From Mesorhizobium qingshengii (GTDB lineage Bacteria > Pseudomonadota > Alphaproteobacteria > Rhizobiales > Rhizobiaceae), in the NCBI RefSeq assembly GCF_027563465.1, contig NZ_JAPFQA010000005.1, positions 62,001 through 126,000 of the forward strand: a stretch of DNA of 64,000 nt, given 5' to 3'. The notes under the pieces are model-generated. The model was not told where the DNA came from. It saw only the letters and a program-made list of their open reading frames with translations, and did not search any database. Shown piece by piece: positions 9,901 through 18,332 of this stretch. The first letter of the stretch is position 1. Each line of letters starts with the position of its first letter. Both the position numbers and the translations under genes were made by a program.

Positions 9901-10357
9901 CAACTTCTTCGTCGTCAACGAACCGAAGCTGGCCTCCATCGTCTCGACGCCGCCGGCCGGCGACAGCCGCAGTCTCAATCAGGCGGTCAAGGGCAATCTC
10001 GATACGTCGCGGGTGAAGTTCGAACGCGGCTATGCCGAGATCGACAAGGGCAGCGGCTACCTGAAACTGGCCAATGGCGTGCTGCGCGGTCCGCGCATCG
10101 GCACCACCTTCCAGGGCACGCTTTATGACCAGGATAACAACATGGACATGACCGGCACCTTCATGCCGGTCTATGGCCTCAACCGCATCTTCGGCGAATT
10201 GCCGATCGTCGGCGCGCTTCTTGGCAACGGCCGCGATCGTGGCCTGATCGGCGTCACCTACCGGCTGAAGGGCAACGCCAACAAGCCGCTGCTGGACGTC
10301 AATCCGCTGTCCGTCATCGCTCCCGGGATATTCAGGTCGATCTTCGAGTACCGGTAA
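6977..10357 (+). CDS. Large AsmA-like / DUF3971 envelope protein (YhdP-type)
   Basis: About 1126 residues from the GTG at 6977, which has a GGAAAA stretch just upstream; the frame is open back to a TTG at 6896. One membrane span lies near residues 48-68, and the remainder is a long, beta-rich periplasmic region of repeating strands, ending in an AsmA_2-like C-terminal region (about residues 920-1110) with GPRIGTTFQGT and NPLSVIAPG. Proteins of this family form long bridge-like grooves thought to move phospholipids between inner and outer membranes. The annotation as AsmA-like is firm; the transport role is family knowledge. It is convergent with tyrS, only six bases away. Confidence 0.87.
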   Translation: MDQEQPQHEKIRFRRDEITDLGTFPSACRVPPLGQASIGRGFRILARVFAGFASLVLLAAVVVYLVGVSGVGSERLRAEAETAIEKLAGLDVDVSVGPARITLDGSSFIALQVSDVSLKTADGKPMADAGRVRFGVHLIPLLWGDVRLTSARISDARIVVAAMPSGGDWSAALRNEDGLIDPEKLSDAVFGNIHRALDAVREDSLRRIDLRNVEFVLPDTGTIKRVKITDATVAQSGPGGMEFSSQADVDGTVVTVTASATRDIAARRVTALNASIDLADAGDTTAAAGKLGAVALKLTGSEGTGTNASRLTAALSSTGSVLDLGTRGLLPADVGVDATLVAGSNKIQVDRLLLKTGRSTFNFAGSIGPKPATGAAGEEPSYRYDLTSDGSTLAPSESPEPALAFLARIAGVYQTVSHKLVAEQIALRSGSSGEVLGTAAVEFVDGKAPGINLAFNVHDMPVSHVKQLWPWFSARNARLWVLDNLFGGRVVDANLQFHVVPDRLGNGVPLSAEEVFGRFQIEGSRFDTAGRIPPIRDAVGVVGFRANDVDIALTSGTVFMPSGRTVAASNGTLTVKAANHSPVIGSLDLDVEGEAPAIAELASYEPINAMRHVGFLPEDLSGSVTGHVRADIPLQSGVDTSKLDWLVSLDYTGLSLAKPFEGQTVADADGSITVDPEKAVISAKASLNGIPAELDLIEPLEDRGPARSRKVALMLDDKVRAAAMPGLTPLLAGTVRVAIDKSGTGNQNVSADLTNARLDIPWAGWSKGAGVPANVTFVMTKSGDTTTLSDFNLDGKTFSVDGSVVLVNGALSSARFSKVALNRGDDVAVSVKRSGKGYAVDINGSVLDARSLIKQFTSDVDTATKTTGSDAISVSADVDQLTGFHDEQLSNLKLDYSAAGSRVNGLKVSATASSGAAISISNTTGDGRRALNVQSADAGAILRFLNIYEHMEGGSITLALSGASDGPMKGKVDTTNFFVVNEPKLASIVSTPPAGDSRSLNQAVKGNLDTSRVKFERGYAEIDKGSGYLKLANGVLRGPRIGTTFQGTLYDQDNNMDMTGTFMPVYGLNRIFGELPIVGALLGNGRDRGLIGVTYRLKGNANKPLLDVNPLSVIAPGIFRSIFEYR

Positions 10358-10363
10358 CCGACC

Positions 10364-11617
10364 TCAGGCCGGCCGCACGAGAATGTGTTTTTTCCTGCCG
10401 AGTGAAAGCTTTAGGACGTTTTCCGGACTCAAATCCCTTGATGTCACCAGCCGGCGATCATCGCTGACAGGCTGATCGTTCAAGCGCACCGCACCACCTT
10501 GCACATGCCGCCGCGCTTCACCGTTCGACGCCGCCAGCCCGGCGGTTACCAGAAGCGACAGGATGCCGACGCCGGCCTCAAGCTTGGCGTTTTCCAACTC
10601 GATGGTCGGCAGCGATTCGGCGAGCGCGCCTTCCTCGAATGTCTTGCGCGCCGTCTCGCTGGCTCTTTCCGCCGCCTCGCGGCCGTGCAGCATGGCGGCG
10701 ATTTCGGTGGCGAGCACCTTCTTTGCCTCGTTGATCTCGGATCCGCCGAGTTGCTCCAGGCGAGCGACTTCGGTCAAGGGCAGCGTCGTGTACAGTCTCA
10801 GGAACCGGCCGACGTCGGCATCCTCGGTGTTGCGCCAGTACTGCCAGAATTCATAGGGGCTCAGCATTTCCGCATCGAGCCAGACCGCGCCGGAGGCCGA
10901 CTTGCCCATCTTGGCGCCCGATGAGGTGGTGAGCAGCGGCGTGGTCAGCGCGTAGAGTTGGGCATCCTCCATGCGACGGCCGAGGTCGATGCCGTTGATG
11001 ATGTTGCCCCACTGGTCGGAGCCGCCCATTTGCAGGCGGCAGCCAAGGCGCTTGTAAAGCTCCACGAAATCATAGGCCTGCAGGATCATGTAATTGAATT
11101 CGAGGAAGGACAGCGACTGTTCGCGATCGAGCCGGAGCTTGACGGAATCGAAGGCGAGCATGCGGTTGACGGAAAAGTGGCGGCCGACGTCGCGCAGGAA
11201 ATTGACGTAGTTGATCTCCATCAGCCAGTCGGCATTGTTGACCATGATCGCGTCATTCGGGCCGCCGCCGAATTTGAGGTAGGGCATGAAGTTGCGGCGG
11301 ATGCCGGCGAGGTTGTCGTCGATATCCTGCGGGGTCAGCAGCTTGCGCGCCTCGTCCTTGAACGACGGATCGCCGATCATCGAAGTACCGCCACCCATCA
11401 GCGCGATCGGCCGGTGGCCGGTCTGCTGCAGCCAGTGCAGCATCATGATCTGGATCAGCGATCCGGCGTGCAGGCTCTTGGCGGTCGCGTCGAAGCCGAT
11501 ATAGGCCGTCACCGTCTCCTTGGCGAAGAGATTGTCGAGGCCGGCATCATCCGAAGTCTGGTGGATGAAACCGCGCTCGCTCATCGTGCGCAGGAAATCG
11601 GATTTGAAGGCGAACAT
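10364..11617 (-). CDS. tyrS: Tyrosyl-tRNA synthetase
   Basis: A 417-residue class I aminoacyl-tRNA synthetase charging tRNA-Tyr. The HIGH motif appears as HAGS at residues 50-53 and the KMSKS loop as KMGKS near residue 235. The tyrosine/ATP pocket motifs GGSDQWGNI and YIGFDAT are present, and the C-terminus carries an S4-like RNA-binding domain ([11 protein letters not shown]). The start chosen is the ATG at 11617, preceded by GGAAAGAAA; a 23-codon in-frame extension upstream has no family similarity. Confidence 0.97.
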   Translation of the reverse strand: MFAFKSDFLRTMSERGFIHQTSDDAGLDNLFAKETVTAYIGFDATAKSLHAGSLIQIMMLHWLQQTGHRPIALMGGGTSMIGDPSFKDEARKLLTPQDIDDNLAGIRRNFMPYLKFGGGPNDAIMVNNADWLMEINYVNFLRDVGRHFSVNRMLAFDSVKLRLDREQSLSFLEFNYMILQAYDFVELYKRLGCRLQMGGSDQWGNIINGIDLGRRMEDAQLYALTTPLLTTSSGAKMGKSASGAVWLDAEMLSPYEFWQYWRNTEDADVGRFLRLYTTLPLTEVARLEQLGGSEINEAKKVLATEIAAMLHGREAAERASETARKTFEEGALAESLPTIELENAKLEAGVGILSLLVTAGLAASNGEARRHVQGGAVRLNDQPVSDDRRLVTSRDLSPENVLKLSLGRKKHILVRPA

Positions 11618-11695
11618 TGTTTCTTTCCCGAAAGCGCCCGGCCGCTGCGGCTCTGGCGTGCATGAACGCGGGCGTTTAGCATCCAAGTGCGATCA

Positions 11696-11718
11696 GCAAA
11701 AGTGGAATCCGGTTTTGC
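11696..11718. repeat. Short intergenic palindrome, divergent copy of the rhizobial type
   Basis: Arms GCAAAAGTGG and CCGGTTTTGC surround AAT, matching in eight of ten positions. The AAAAGTGG...CCGGTTTT core is what I recall from the abundant palindromes of rhizobial intergenic DNA. It lies upstream of tyrS, in the gap before the GT2 gene. Confidence 0.5.
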
Positions 11719-11930
11719 GTCAGATTGCCCTTGCGGTTGGGGTCGCAAGACGCCGAAGCGATCACCCGTTGTTGAAACGTTGCAGCGAGCCTTCCGGCAC
11801 GAATGCTTGCTTCATCGTTTCGGCTGGCGTAATGAGGCGCCGCGCCAGAAGGTTCTTGCAGCCCACGACCTCGAACGGCACCGCACGGCATCCATCCAAT
11901 GCCATATCCGACGACAGAGCCCGACGCGAC

Positions 11931-12665
11931 ATGCCGGACGCATTGATATCCATCGTCATTCCTTGCAGGAACGAGGCGGCAAACCTGCCGCTGCTGATCG
12001 ATGAGATCGAGGCGGCGATGGCCGGCCGCGACTTCGAACTGATCATCGTCAATGACGGTTCGACCGACGAGACCGCTTCGGTGCTCGCCGAACAGGCGGC
12101 AATTCGCCCGTTTCCGCTGCGGGAATTGCGGCACCAGAAATCCGCGGGCCAGAGCCTTTCCGTTCGTTCGGGCGCCTGGGCGGCGCGCGGCGGCATCGTC
12201 GCCACGATCGACGGCGATGGCCAGAACGATCCGCAATACATTCCGGTGCTGGTCGATGCCTTGCGGCAGGCCGGGCCCGATTTCGGCGCCGCGCAGGGGC
12301 AGCGCCTCAAGCGCCGTGACAGCAAGGTAAAGCAACTGGCGTCGCGTTTCGCCAATTGGCTGAGGAATGCCATCCTGCATGACGAGACGCGCGACACCGG
12401 CTGCGGCCTGAAGGCGGTCCATACCGATATCCTGCGCAAGCTGCCGTTCTTCGACGGCACCCATCGCTTCGTTCCGGCGCTGGTCATCCAGGAGGGCTAC
12501 CGCGTTGTGCATTGCGACGTCGTCGATCGTTCGCGCCGCCACGGCAAGTCGAATTACGGGATTTTCGATCGTGGCCTGCAGGGCGCGCTCGATCTCGGCG
12601 GTGTCTGGTGGCTGCGCCGCAGGCGGCGCAGAATGCCCAAAGTAGAGGAAATCAGGCATGGGTAA
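11931..12665 (+). CDS. Glycosyltransferase family 2, polyprenyl-phosphate sugar synthase type
   Basis: A 244-residue GT2 enzyme with the family opening ISIVIPCRNEAANLP, the nucleotide-sugar site VNDGSTDET, and the metal motif IDGDGQNDP near residue 95. It resembles DPM1/ArnC/RgtE proteins, which place a sugar on dodecaprenyl or undecaprenyl phosphate, but it has no C-terminal membrane spans. The next gene, a three-span LAB_N protein overlapping by eight bases, may anchor it. The start is ATG 11931; the open frame further upstream overlaps tyrS and is not real. It begins a four-gene envelope-glycan run. Confidence 0.88.
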   Translation: MPDALISIVIPCRNEAANLPLLIDEIEAAMAGRDFELIIVNDGSTDETASVLAEQAAIRPFPLRELRHQKSAGQSLSVRSGAWAARGGIVATIDGDGQNDPQYIPVLVDALRQAGPDFGAAQGQRLKRRDSKVKQLASRFANWLRNAILHDETRDTGCGLKAVHTDILRKLPFFDGTHRFVPALVIQEGYRVVHCDVVDRSRRHGKSNYGIFDRGLQGALDLGGVWWLRRRRRRMPKVEEIRHG

Positions 12666-12993
12666 CGTGCTTCAGGAATTGGTGACCTGGCTTCACCAGG
12701 TTTTCATCAAGCAGTTCGATGCGTGGATCCTGCTCGGCTTCATCGCCCAGTTCTTCTTCACCATGCGCTTCGTCGTGCAGTGGCTCGCCTCGGAAAAGGC
12801 CAAGCGCAGTGTCGTGCCGGTCGCCTTCTGGTTCTTTTCCCTGTTCGGCGGCGGCCTGCTTCTGATCTACGCCATCCAGCGTCAGGATCCGGTGTTCATC
12901 GCCGGCCAGGCCATGGGCATGTTCATCTATATCAGAAATCTCTGGCTGATCGCCAATGAGCGCAAGGCGGCGGCGATGACCAAGGTCGATTGA
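12658..12993 (+). CDS. Lipid A biosynthesis N-terminal (LAB_N) domain membrane protein
   Basis: A 111-residue integral membrane protein with three predicted spans (about 22-40, 53-72, 77-94). The LAB_N signature is visible as RFVVQWLASEKAKRS followed by PVAFWFFSLFGG. The domain is found fused to LpxB in some bacteria and alone next to polyprenyl-sugar synthases in others. Overlap with the GT2 gene by eight bases implies coupled expression. A role as membrane partner of the GT2 enzyme or as a flippase component is an inference. Confidence 0.85.
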   Translation: MGNVLQELVTWLHQVFIKQFDAWILLGFIAQFFFTMRFVVQWLASEKAKRSVVPVAFWFFSLFGGGLLLIYAIQRQDPVFIAGQAMGMFIYIRNLWLIANERKAAAMTKVD

Positions 12994-13034
12994 GCGGCCT
13001 GGGCACTTCGAAAAATGGTCAGAGAGGCGAAAGC

Positions 13035-14684
13035 ATGGCGCTGAACAGGAATTACATCCTTCTCTTCCTGTTCAGCCTGGTGATGACGGTTTCGGGGCTG
13101 GCGTCGATGCCGCCGATCGACCGTGATGAACCGCGCTTCGTCCAGGCCACCAAGCAGATGGTCGAGACCGGCGACTATGTCGATATCCGCTTTCAGGACG
13201 CCTCGCGCTACCAGAAGCCGATCGGTATCTATTGGCTGCAATCCGCGGCCGTGATGCTGAGCGGCGAGGGCGCCGAAGCGCCGATCTGGGTCTATCGCAC
13301 GGTCTCTGCGCTCGGCATTGCCATTGCGGTGCTGGCGATCGCCTGGACCGGCACCAATCTTTTCGGAGCCAATGCCGGTATCGCCGCCGGCCTGGTCATG
13401 GCCGCGATCTTCGCCACCGCCTTCGAGGGCCGCGACGCCAAGACCGATGCGATGCTGCTGGCCTGTTGCGTGGCGGCGCAAGGCGCGCTGGCGCAGATCT
13501 ATCTGGCGTCGCGCCGGAACGAACCCGTCGCCGGCCATCTGTGGTGGATCTTCTGGATAGCGCAGGGTGCTGCGATCCTCGTCAAGGGACCGATTGCGCC
13601 GCTGCTGTCGGCGCTCACCATTGCGGTGCTGTTTGCCTTCGAGCGCGACGGGCGCTGGCTGGCGAAGCTCAGAGTGGGGCGCGGTCTGGCGCTGGTCGTG
13701 CTGATCGTGCTGCCCTGGCTTGCGCTGATCACCTGGAAAAGCCATGGCGCTTTCCTGCAGCAAGCCGTCGGCAAGGACATGCTTGGCAAGGTCGCGTCGG
13801 GCGAGGAATCGCATGGCCTGCCGCCCGGCTTCTACATGCTGACCTACTCGCTGTTCATGTGGCCTTTCGGTCTGATCGCGGTTGGTGCCGGGCTCCAGGC
13901 GCTCAACCGGTTGCGCGACGATCCCCGGCTGCGTTTCTGCCTTGCCTGGTACATCCCATTCTGGCTGGTGTTCGAACTCATTCCGACAAAGCTGCCGCAC
14001 TATGTCCTGCCGGCCTACCCGGGCATGGCGCTGCTGATCGGCTGGCTGCTGACATTGTCGCCGCAGGATGCCAATGCACCGCTCAGACGCTGGCAAACGT
14101 GGTTGTGGTGGTCGACCGCATTCGGTCTGGTCGTGGTTAGCCTTGGCCTGGCCGGGGTGGGCGTGGGCGCGCCGATCTACCTCACCGGCACCTTCTCATG
14201 GTGGAGCATTCCGGCGGCCGCCGCAGCGCTGGGCGCCGGCTACTTCGCCTTTTCGCGGCGGTTGCAAGTGCCGCTTCACCGCATTGCCGCCGTCGCGGTC
14301 TGTGCGGGCATCACCTATGCCTTGTTGTTCGGCGTCATTGCGCCGTCACTGAAGCCGGTCTGGCTGAGCCCGGCGATCGAGGCGGCGGTCCGCGCCAACA
14401 GGCCTTGCGACACCACCGTGCTTGCCTCGGCGGGGTTTCACGAGCCGAGCCTGGTGTTCCTTGTCGGCACGAAAACGGTTCTGACCGATGTCGATGGTGT
14501 CGCCAGACATCTGCTTGCCGACCCTGCCTGTGCGTTGGCGCTGGCGCAGGTCGGCGATGAGCAGAAACTGAATGGCCTGCTGGCGGCACAAGGCAAATCC
14601 GCGAACCGGGTTGCCCGGATCGACGGGCTTAACTATTCGTCGGGAGACAAACTGTCGCTCGGCCTTTACCGTGTGGTCCAATGA
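13035..14684 (+). CDS. Glycosyltransferase family 39 (ArnT/RgtD-like)
   Basis: A 549-residue integral membrane transferase with about 12 hydrophobic spans. The first periplasmic loop carries the acidic metal/catalytic motif DRDEPRF near residue 33, as in ArnT and protein mannosyltransferases (PMT_2). It would take a sugar from polyprenyl phosphate on the periplasmic side and attach it to lipid A or LPS core. The ATG at 13035 has a clear AGAGAGGCGA upstream; a TTG at 12990 overlapping the previous stop is less likely. The preceding GT2 is a fitting donor-making enzyme. Confidence 0.88.
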   Translation: MALNRNYILLFLFSLVMTVSGLASMPPIDRDEPRFVQATKQMVETGDYVDIRFQDASRYQKPIGIYWLQSAAVMLSGEGAEAPIWVYRTVSALGIAIAVLAIAWTGTNLFGANAGIAAGLVMAAIFATAFEGRDAKTDAMLLACCVAAQGALAQIYLASRRNEPVAGHLWWIFWIAQGAAILVKGPIAPLLSALTIAVLFAFERDGRWLAKLRVGRGLALVVLIVLPWLALITWKSHGAFLQQAVGKDMLGKVASGEESHGLPPGFYMLTYSLFMWPFGLIAVGAGLQALNRLRDDPRLRFCLAWYIPFWLVFELIPTKLPHYVLPAYPGMALLIGWLLTLSPQDANAPLRRWQTWLWWSTAFGLVVVSLGLAGVGVGAPIYLTGTFSWWSIPAAAAALGAGYFAFSRRLQVPLHRIAAVAVCAGITYALLFGVIAPSLKPVWLSPAIEAAVRANRPCDTTVLASAGFHEPSLVFLVGTKTVLTDVDGVARHLLADPACALALAQVGDEQKLNGLLAAQGKSANRVARIDGLNYSSGDKLSLGLYRVVQ

Positions 14685-14714
14685 CGGCTGTTCGATGACA
14701 GGGTCGAATTTCCT

Positions 14715-15545
14715 ATGCTGGTGAAATCGCGCCCCTCTGTTTCCCGCGGGCTCCTCGGCGTGGGGCGCCGATCCCTGGACAATTTTCGCGATACGACGCA
14801 GATCGCAAGAAAGCGCTTTGCCGTTCGACCCGCCAGCTACCCGAACATACCGTGGCCGGTCTGGAGCCTGGTCTGGGTTTTGCTGACGGCGGCAGCGTTT
14901 GTTCGGCTCGACACCCCGGCGGGAATGCTTCGCGACCAATGGTCGCCAGGGTTCGTCCGTCTCGCCGATTTTTTCACGCAGTTCGGCCTGGGTGGCTGGT
15001 ATCTCATTCCATCAGCGCTTCTGCTCGTCGCCGCGAACCTGACGGACTGGCGAAGCCTTTCCAGGCGTTCGCTGATGCTGGCCTACAACTGGACCTGCCT
15101 GGCATTTCTGGTGCTGAGCGCCGTCGGCCTGTCCGGCCTGACCGTCAATGTGCTGAAATATGCCATCGGTCGGGCCCGCCCGCTTTATTTCCACGATTTT
15201 GGTGTTCTGTCCCTGCACCCTTTCGCCTTTGATGCGCGCTTCGCCGGCTTCCCGTCCGGCCATGCCACGACAATGGGCGCCGTCTTCGGGGTCGCCCTGC
15301 TTTTGTTTCCGCGGCGCTGGTACATCGCCTTGGCGATCACCGCGTGCATCGCGTCGACGCGGGTCTTTGTCGGCGCGCACTATCCCAGCGACACCGTCGC
15401 CGGCTTCGGCCTTGGTTGCGCATTCGCGCTGGCTAGCGGGCTGGTCTTTGCCCGGCTTGGCTTCATCTTTCGTCCGACAGGGTCAGGATTGCCGGTTCGC
15501 AGGAAGACGTTTTGGCTGATTGGCCCGGCCAGGAAGACTGCCTGA
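14715..15545 (+). CDS. PAP2 family phosphatase (LpxE-like candidate)
   Basis: A 276-residue membrane phosphatase of the PAP2 superfamily. All three catalytic motifs are present: KYAIGRARP near residue 150, PSGHATT near residue 180, and STRVFVGAHYPSDT near residue 215. Five or six membrane spans surround them. Family members remove phosphate from lipid A position 1 or from polyprenyl pyrophosphate. Placement 30 bases after a GT39 transferase suggests either unmasking the acceptor position on lipid A or recycling the carrier lipid. These cannot be told apart by sequence alone. Confidence 0.87.
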   Translation: MLVKSRPSVSRGLLGVGRRSLDNFRDTTQIARKRFAVRPASYPNIPWPVWSLVWVLLTAAAFVRLDTPAGMLRDQWSPGFVRLADFFTQFGLGGWYLIPSALLLVAANLTDWRSLSRRSLMLAYNWTCLAFLVLSAVGLSGLTVNVLKYAIGRARPLYFHDFGVLSLHPFAFDARFAGFPSGHATTMGAVFGVALLLFPRRWYIALAITACIASTRVFVGAHYPSDTVAGFGLGCAFALASGLVFARLGFIFRPTGSGLPVRRKTFWLIGPARKTA

Positions 15546-15565
15546 ACGCTCAGGTTTGCCGAAGC

Positions 15566-16216
15566 CTAGTTGCCGTCGAGACCGCCGTAGGATCTCACCA
15601 GGCTGGCCATATCGGGTGACCGATGGTCTTCGCTTTCCAGCCCTTGGGCAACACCGGCGCGGTCGGCGACCGGCCGGTTCTGGCTGACCTTCCATTTGCC
15701 GTGGATTTCGCTGATGTCGATTTCCAGCCCGATGATGCCCTTGATCTGCGACTGGATGAAGGGCGCCGGCGCGTCGGTCACGGCCCAGGGGGCCTTGCGA
15801 GCACCTTCCTGGGAGGCAGTCAGATCGGCAATCTGCCGCGCCAGCCAGTCCTGGTCATCCATCACCTTGACGGTGCCGCGCACCTGCACGATGGCATAGT
15901 TCCAGGTCGGCACCACCTTGCCGGTCTCGCGCTTGGTCTCGTACCAGGACGGCGTCACATAGGCATCGCTGCCCTGGAAGACGATCAGCACCGGCGAGGC
16001 CGCATTGTCGGCCAGCAGGCGCCATTGTGGATTGGCCCTGGCAACATGCGCGCGCAGCCTGCCGTTGGGCGGCACGTCGGCATCGAGCAGGAACGGAATG
16101 GCGTTGGCGACCGGGCCGTCAGGCCCGTTGGAAATCAGCAGGCCCAGCGGATGCGCCCGGATCAGCCCGTGCAGGACATCCGGCCGCGTTTCCTTGAAAT
16201 GAGGAGGCTCGTACAT
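15566..16216 (-). CDS. FMN-binding PaiB-like protein (negative transcriptional regulator family)
   Basis: A 216-residue protein of the PaiB/FMN_bind_2 family, with the typical opening MYEPPHF and the core segments HPLGLLISNG, YVTPSWYETK and VPTWNYAIVQ. The Bacillus founding member was described as a repressor of sporulation and protease genes, while the fold is that of flavin-binding oxidoreductases, so the true role here is open. It is 21 bases downstream of the hydrolase gene on the same strand and may be cotranscribed. Confidence 0.9.
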   Translation of the reverse strand: MYEPPHFKETRPDVLHGLIRAHPLGLLISNGPDGPVANAIPFLLDADVPPNGRLRAHVARANPQWRLLADNAASPVLIVFQGSDAYVTPSWYETKRETGKVVPTWNYAIVQVRGTVKVMDDQDWLARQIADLTASQEGARKAPWAVTDAPAPFIQSQIKGIIGLEIDISEIHGKWKVSQNRPVADRAGVAQGLESEDHRSPDMASLVRSYGGLDGN

Positions 16217-16237
16217 CGCCTGTCGCGTCTTCCTGGC

Positions 16238-16912
16238 CTATCTCAGCCGCTTCGGCCGCGGATCGGACAATTCGCCGGCGAGCCGGCGGTCGAGATAGTC
16301 CGCGCATTCCTCGAGCAGCAGGTCGGCGTCGTTGGCGAAGAAATGGTTGGCGCCAGGCAAGGTCTTCTGCGTGATGGTGATGCCCTTTTGCGTGTGCAGC
16401 TTGTCGACCAGGCCTTGCACGTCCTTCGGCGGCGCCACCTTGTCGGCATCGCCATGAATGATCAGGCCCGATGACGGGCAGGGCGCCAGGAACGAAAAGT
16501 CATAGGTGTTGGGCTGCGGCGCGATCGAGATAAAGCCCTCGATTTCCGGCCGGCGCATCAGAAGCTGCATGCCGATCCACGAGCCGAACGAATAGCCGGC
16601 GACCCAGCAGCTTTTGGAATCCGGGTGCAGCGACTGCACCCAGTCGAGCGCCGCGGCGGCATCCGACAACTCGCCGGTGCCGTGATCGAATTCGCCCTGG
16701 CTGCGGCCGATGCCGCGGAAATTGAAGCGAAGCGTGGTGAAGTCCCGCTTCTGGAACATGTAGAAGAGGTCATAGACGATCTTGTTGTTCATCGTGCCGC
16801 CAAATTGTGGATGCGGGTGCAGGATGATGGCAATCGGCGCGCTCTTTTCCTTGGAGGGCTGGTAGCGTCCCTCCAGACGGCCGGCAGGACCGGTGAAAAT
16901 GACCTCAGGCAT
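16238..16912 (-). CDS. Alpha/beta hydrolase (COG2945-like)
   Basis: A 224-residue cytoplasmic hydrolase. The oxyanion region HPHPQFGGTMNNK, nucleophile elbow AGYSFGSW (Ser near residue 108), acid region HGDADKV and catalytic GANHFF histidine are all visible. The substrate is unknown. The start is ATG 16912, with GGAG six bases upstream; an ATG four codons earlier lacks such a site. It faces away from the suf operon, so the region 16913-17153 holds promoters for both. Confidence 0.9.
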   Translation of the reverse strand: MPEVIFTGPAGRLEGRYQPSKEKSAPIAIILHPHPQFGGTMNNKIVYDLFYMFQKRDFTTLRFNFRGIGRSQGEFDHGTGELSDAAAALDWVQSLHPDSKSCWVAGYSFGSWIGMQLLMRRPEIEGFISIAPQPNTYDFSFLAPCPSSGLIIHGDADKVAPPKDVQGLVDKLHTQKGITITQKTLPGANHFFANDADLLLEECADYLDRRLAGELSDPRPKRLR

Positions 16913-17002
16913 GAAATACTCCACTTAGGTAATACGAATGCGCGGCGCCCGGAACGTATCTTCCTCTGGCCTTGACGCAGGGCGAGCGTCTTCTTAGAAG
17001 CT

Positions 17003-17023
17003 AGTTTAGAATTGTTCAAAACT
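17003..17023. promoter_or_regulatory. Candidate Irr-binding iron control element (ICE) upstream of the suf operon
   Basis: The palindrome at 17003-17023 reads AGTTTAGAA-TTG-TTCAAAACT, with one mismatch between the nine-base arms. The rhizobial ICE consensus recalled from the literature, TTTAGAA-N3-TTCTAAA, is matched in 13 of 14 defined positions at 17005-17021. A second small palindrome, CTTCTTAGAAG, lies at 16990-17000. Position, 131 bases before the cysteine desulfurase start, fits iron control of Fe-S cluster assembly. Confidence 0.7.
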
Positions 17024-17153
17024 GAGTGGCCAAAACGTCGAGCCCGGCCACTCGCGCCGCAAGCCGCGTAAATAGGACGGCTCGCCTTGGAATTTCAAGG
17101 AAATAACGCCATACGACGGCGGAATGGCTTTTGACGGGACCAACTGGACGAAA

Positions 17154-18332
17154 ATGGCCGGAATACGCGCCTATCTCGACTACAATGCCAGTGCGCCGCT
17201 GCTTGCGGTGGCGCGTGAGGCTATGGTCGCGGCGCTTGATGTCGCCGCCAACCCGTCGTCGGTCCACGCCGAGGGGCGTGCCGCACGACGCCTGATCGAG
17301 ACCGCAAGGCGTGACGTGGCGGCGCTGGTCAACGCCAAGGCCGAGCATGTCGTGTTCACCTCCGGCGCGACGGAAGCCGCCTCGACGCTGCTGACACCCG
17401 ACTGGCGGATGGGACGCGGCACGGTGCGCATGAGCCGGCTCTACGTGTCCGAGGCCGATCATCCCTGCCTGTTGAATGGCGGACGCTTCCCGGCAGAGCA
17501 GGTGACGCGGATCGGCGTTGACGCCAACGGCATCGTCGACCTTGCGGCCTTGGCCGTGGCGCTTGCCGTGCATGACAAGGCCGATGGCCTGCCGCTGGTT
17601 GCAATCCATGCCGCCAACAACGAGACCGGGGTGATCCAGCCGATCGACCGGATTGCCGGGATAGTCAAGGCGGCGGGCGGTATTCTCGTCGTTGACGCCG
17701 TTCAGGCCGCGGGGCGCGTTCCGATCGATATGTCAGCGGGTTACGCCGACTATCTCATTTTGTCTTCGCACAAGATCGGCGGCCCCAAGGGCGCCGGCGC
17801 CATCGTCGCCGCCTCGGATCTGATGATGCCGAAGCCCCTGATCAGTGGCGGTGGCCAGGAGAAGGGCCATCGCGGCGGCACGGAAAACCTCGCCGCCATC
17901 GCTGGTTTTGGCGCGGCCGCGCGCGAGGCTAAGACCGGGCTGCCGGCCATGGATGCGGTCAGGCATCGCCGCGACGAGATCGAAGCCATCGTGAAAATGC
18001 TGGTGCCGGACGTGGAAATCTTCGGAACCGGTTCGCCAAGGCTTGCCAACACGACATTCTTCGCTATTGCGGGCGTCAAGGCCGAAACCGCGCAGATCGC
18101 CTTCGATCTGGCCGGTGTGGCTCTGTCCGCCGGCTCCGCCTGTTCTTCGGGCAAGGTCGGGCCGAGCCATGTGCTGAAAGCCATGGGGCACGGTGACAGC
18201 GTTGGCGCCTTGCGCGTGTCGATCGGTTCAGCGACCGGCGCGCAGGACATCGAGCTGTTCCGCACCGCGTTGGCGGGGATCGCCGCGCGGCAAACCGCCA
18301 GGGACAAGGCGGACAGGGAAAAGGCCGCATGA
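17154..18332 (+). CDS. Cysteine desulfurase (NifS/IscS-like), first gene of suf operon
   Basis: A 392-residue PLP enzyme that takes sulfur from cysteine for cluster building. The PLP lysine is in SSHKIGGPKG near residue 207, and the catalytic cysteine is in the SACSSGK loop near residue 329, the longer loop typical of class I (IscS/NifS) enzymes. SufS, a class II enzyme, is encoded further down, so this operon has two desulfurases, a known rhizobial arrangement. An ATG at 17124 is an alternative start. A gap of 188 bases separates it from sufB. Confidence 0.93.
   Translation: MAGIRAYLDYNASAPLLAVAREAMVAALDVAANPSSVHAEGRAARRLIETARRDVAALVNAKAEHVVFTSGATEAASTLLTPDWRMGRGTVRMSRLYVSEADHPCLLNGGRFPAEQVTRIGVDANGIVDLAALAVALAVHDKADGLPLVAIHAANNETGVIQPIDRIAGIVKAAGGILVVDAVQAAGRVPIDMSAGYADYLILSSHKIGGPKGAGAIVAASDLMMPKPLISGGGQEKGHRGGTENLAAIAGFGAAAREAKTGLPAMDAVRHRRDEIEAIVKMLVPDVEIFGTGSPRLANTTFFAIAGVKAETAQIAFDLAGVALSAGSACSSGKVGPSHVLKAMGHGDSVGALRVSIGSATGAQDIELFRTALAGIAARQTARDKADREKAA

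Noticed and set aside
12927..14096. A 389-codon minus-strand frame across the LAB_N and GT39 genes
   Set aside because: It is Gln/Arg/His-rich, lacks domains, and lies antisense to clearly membrane-protein-coding sequence.
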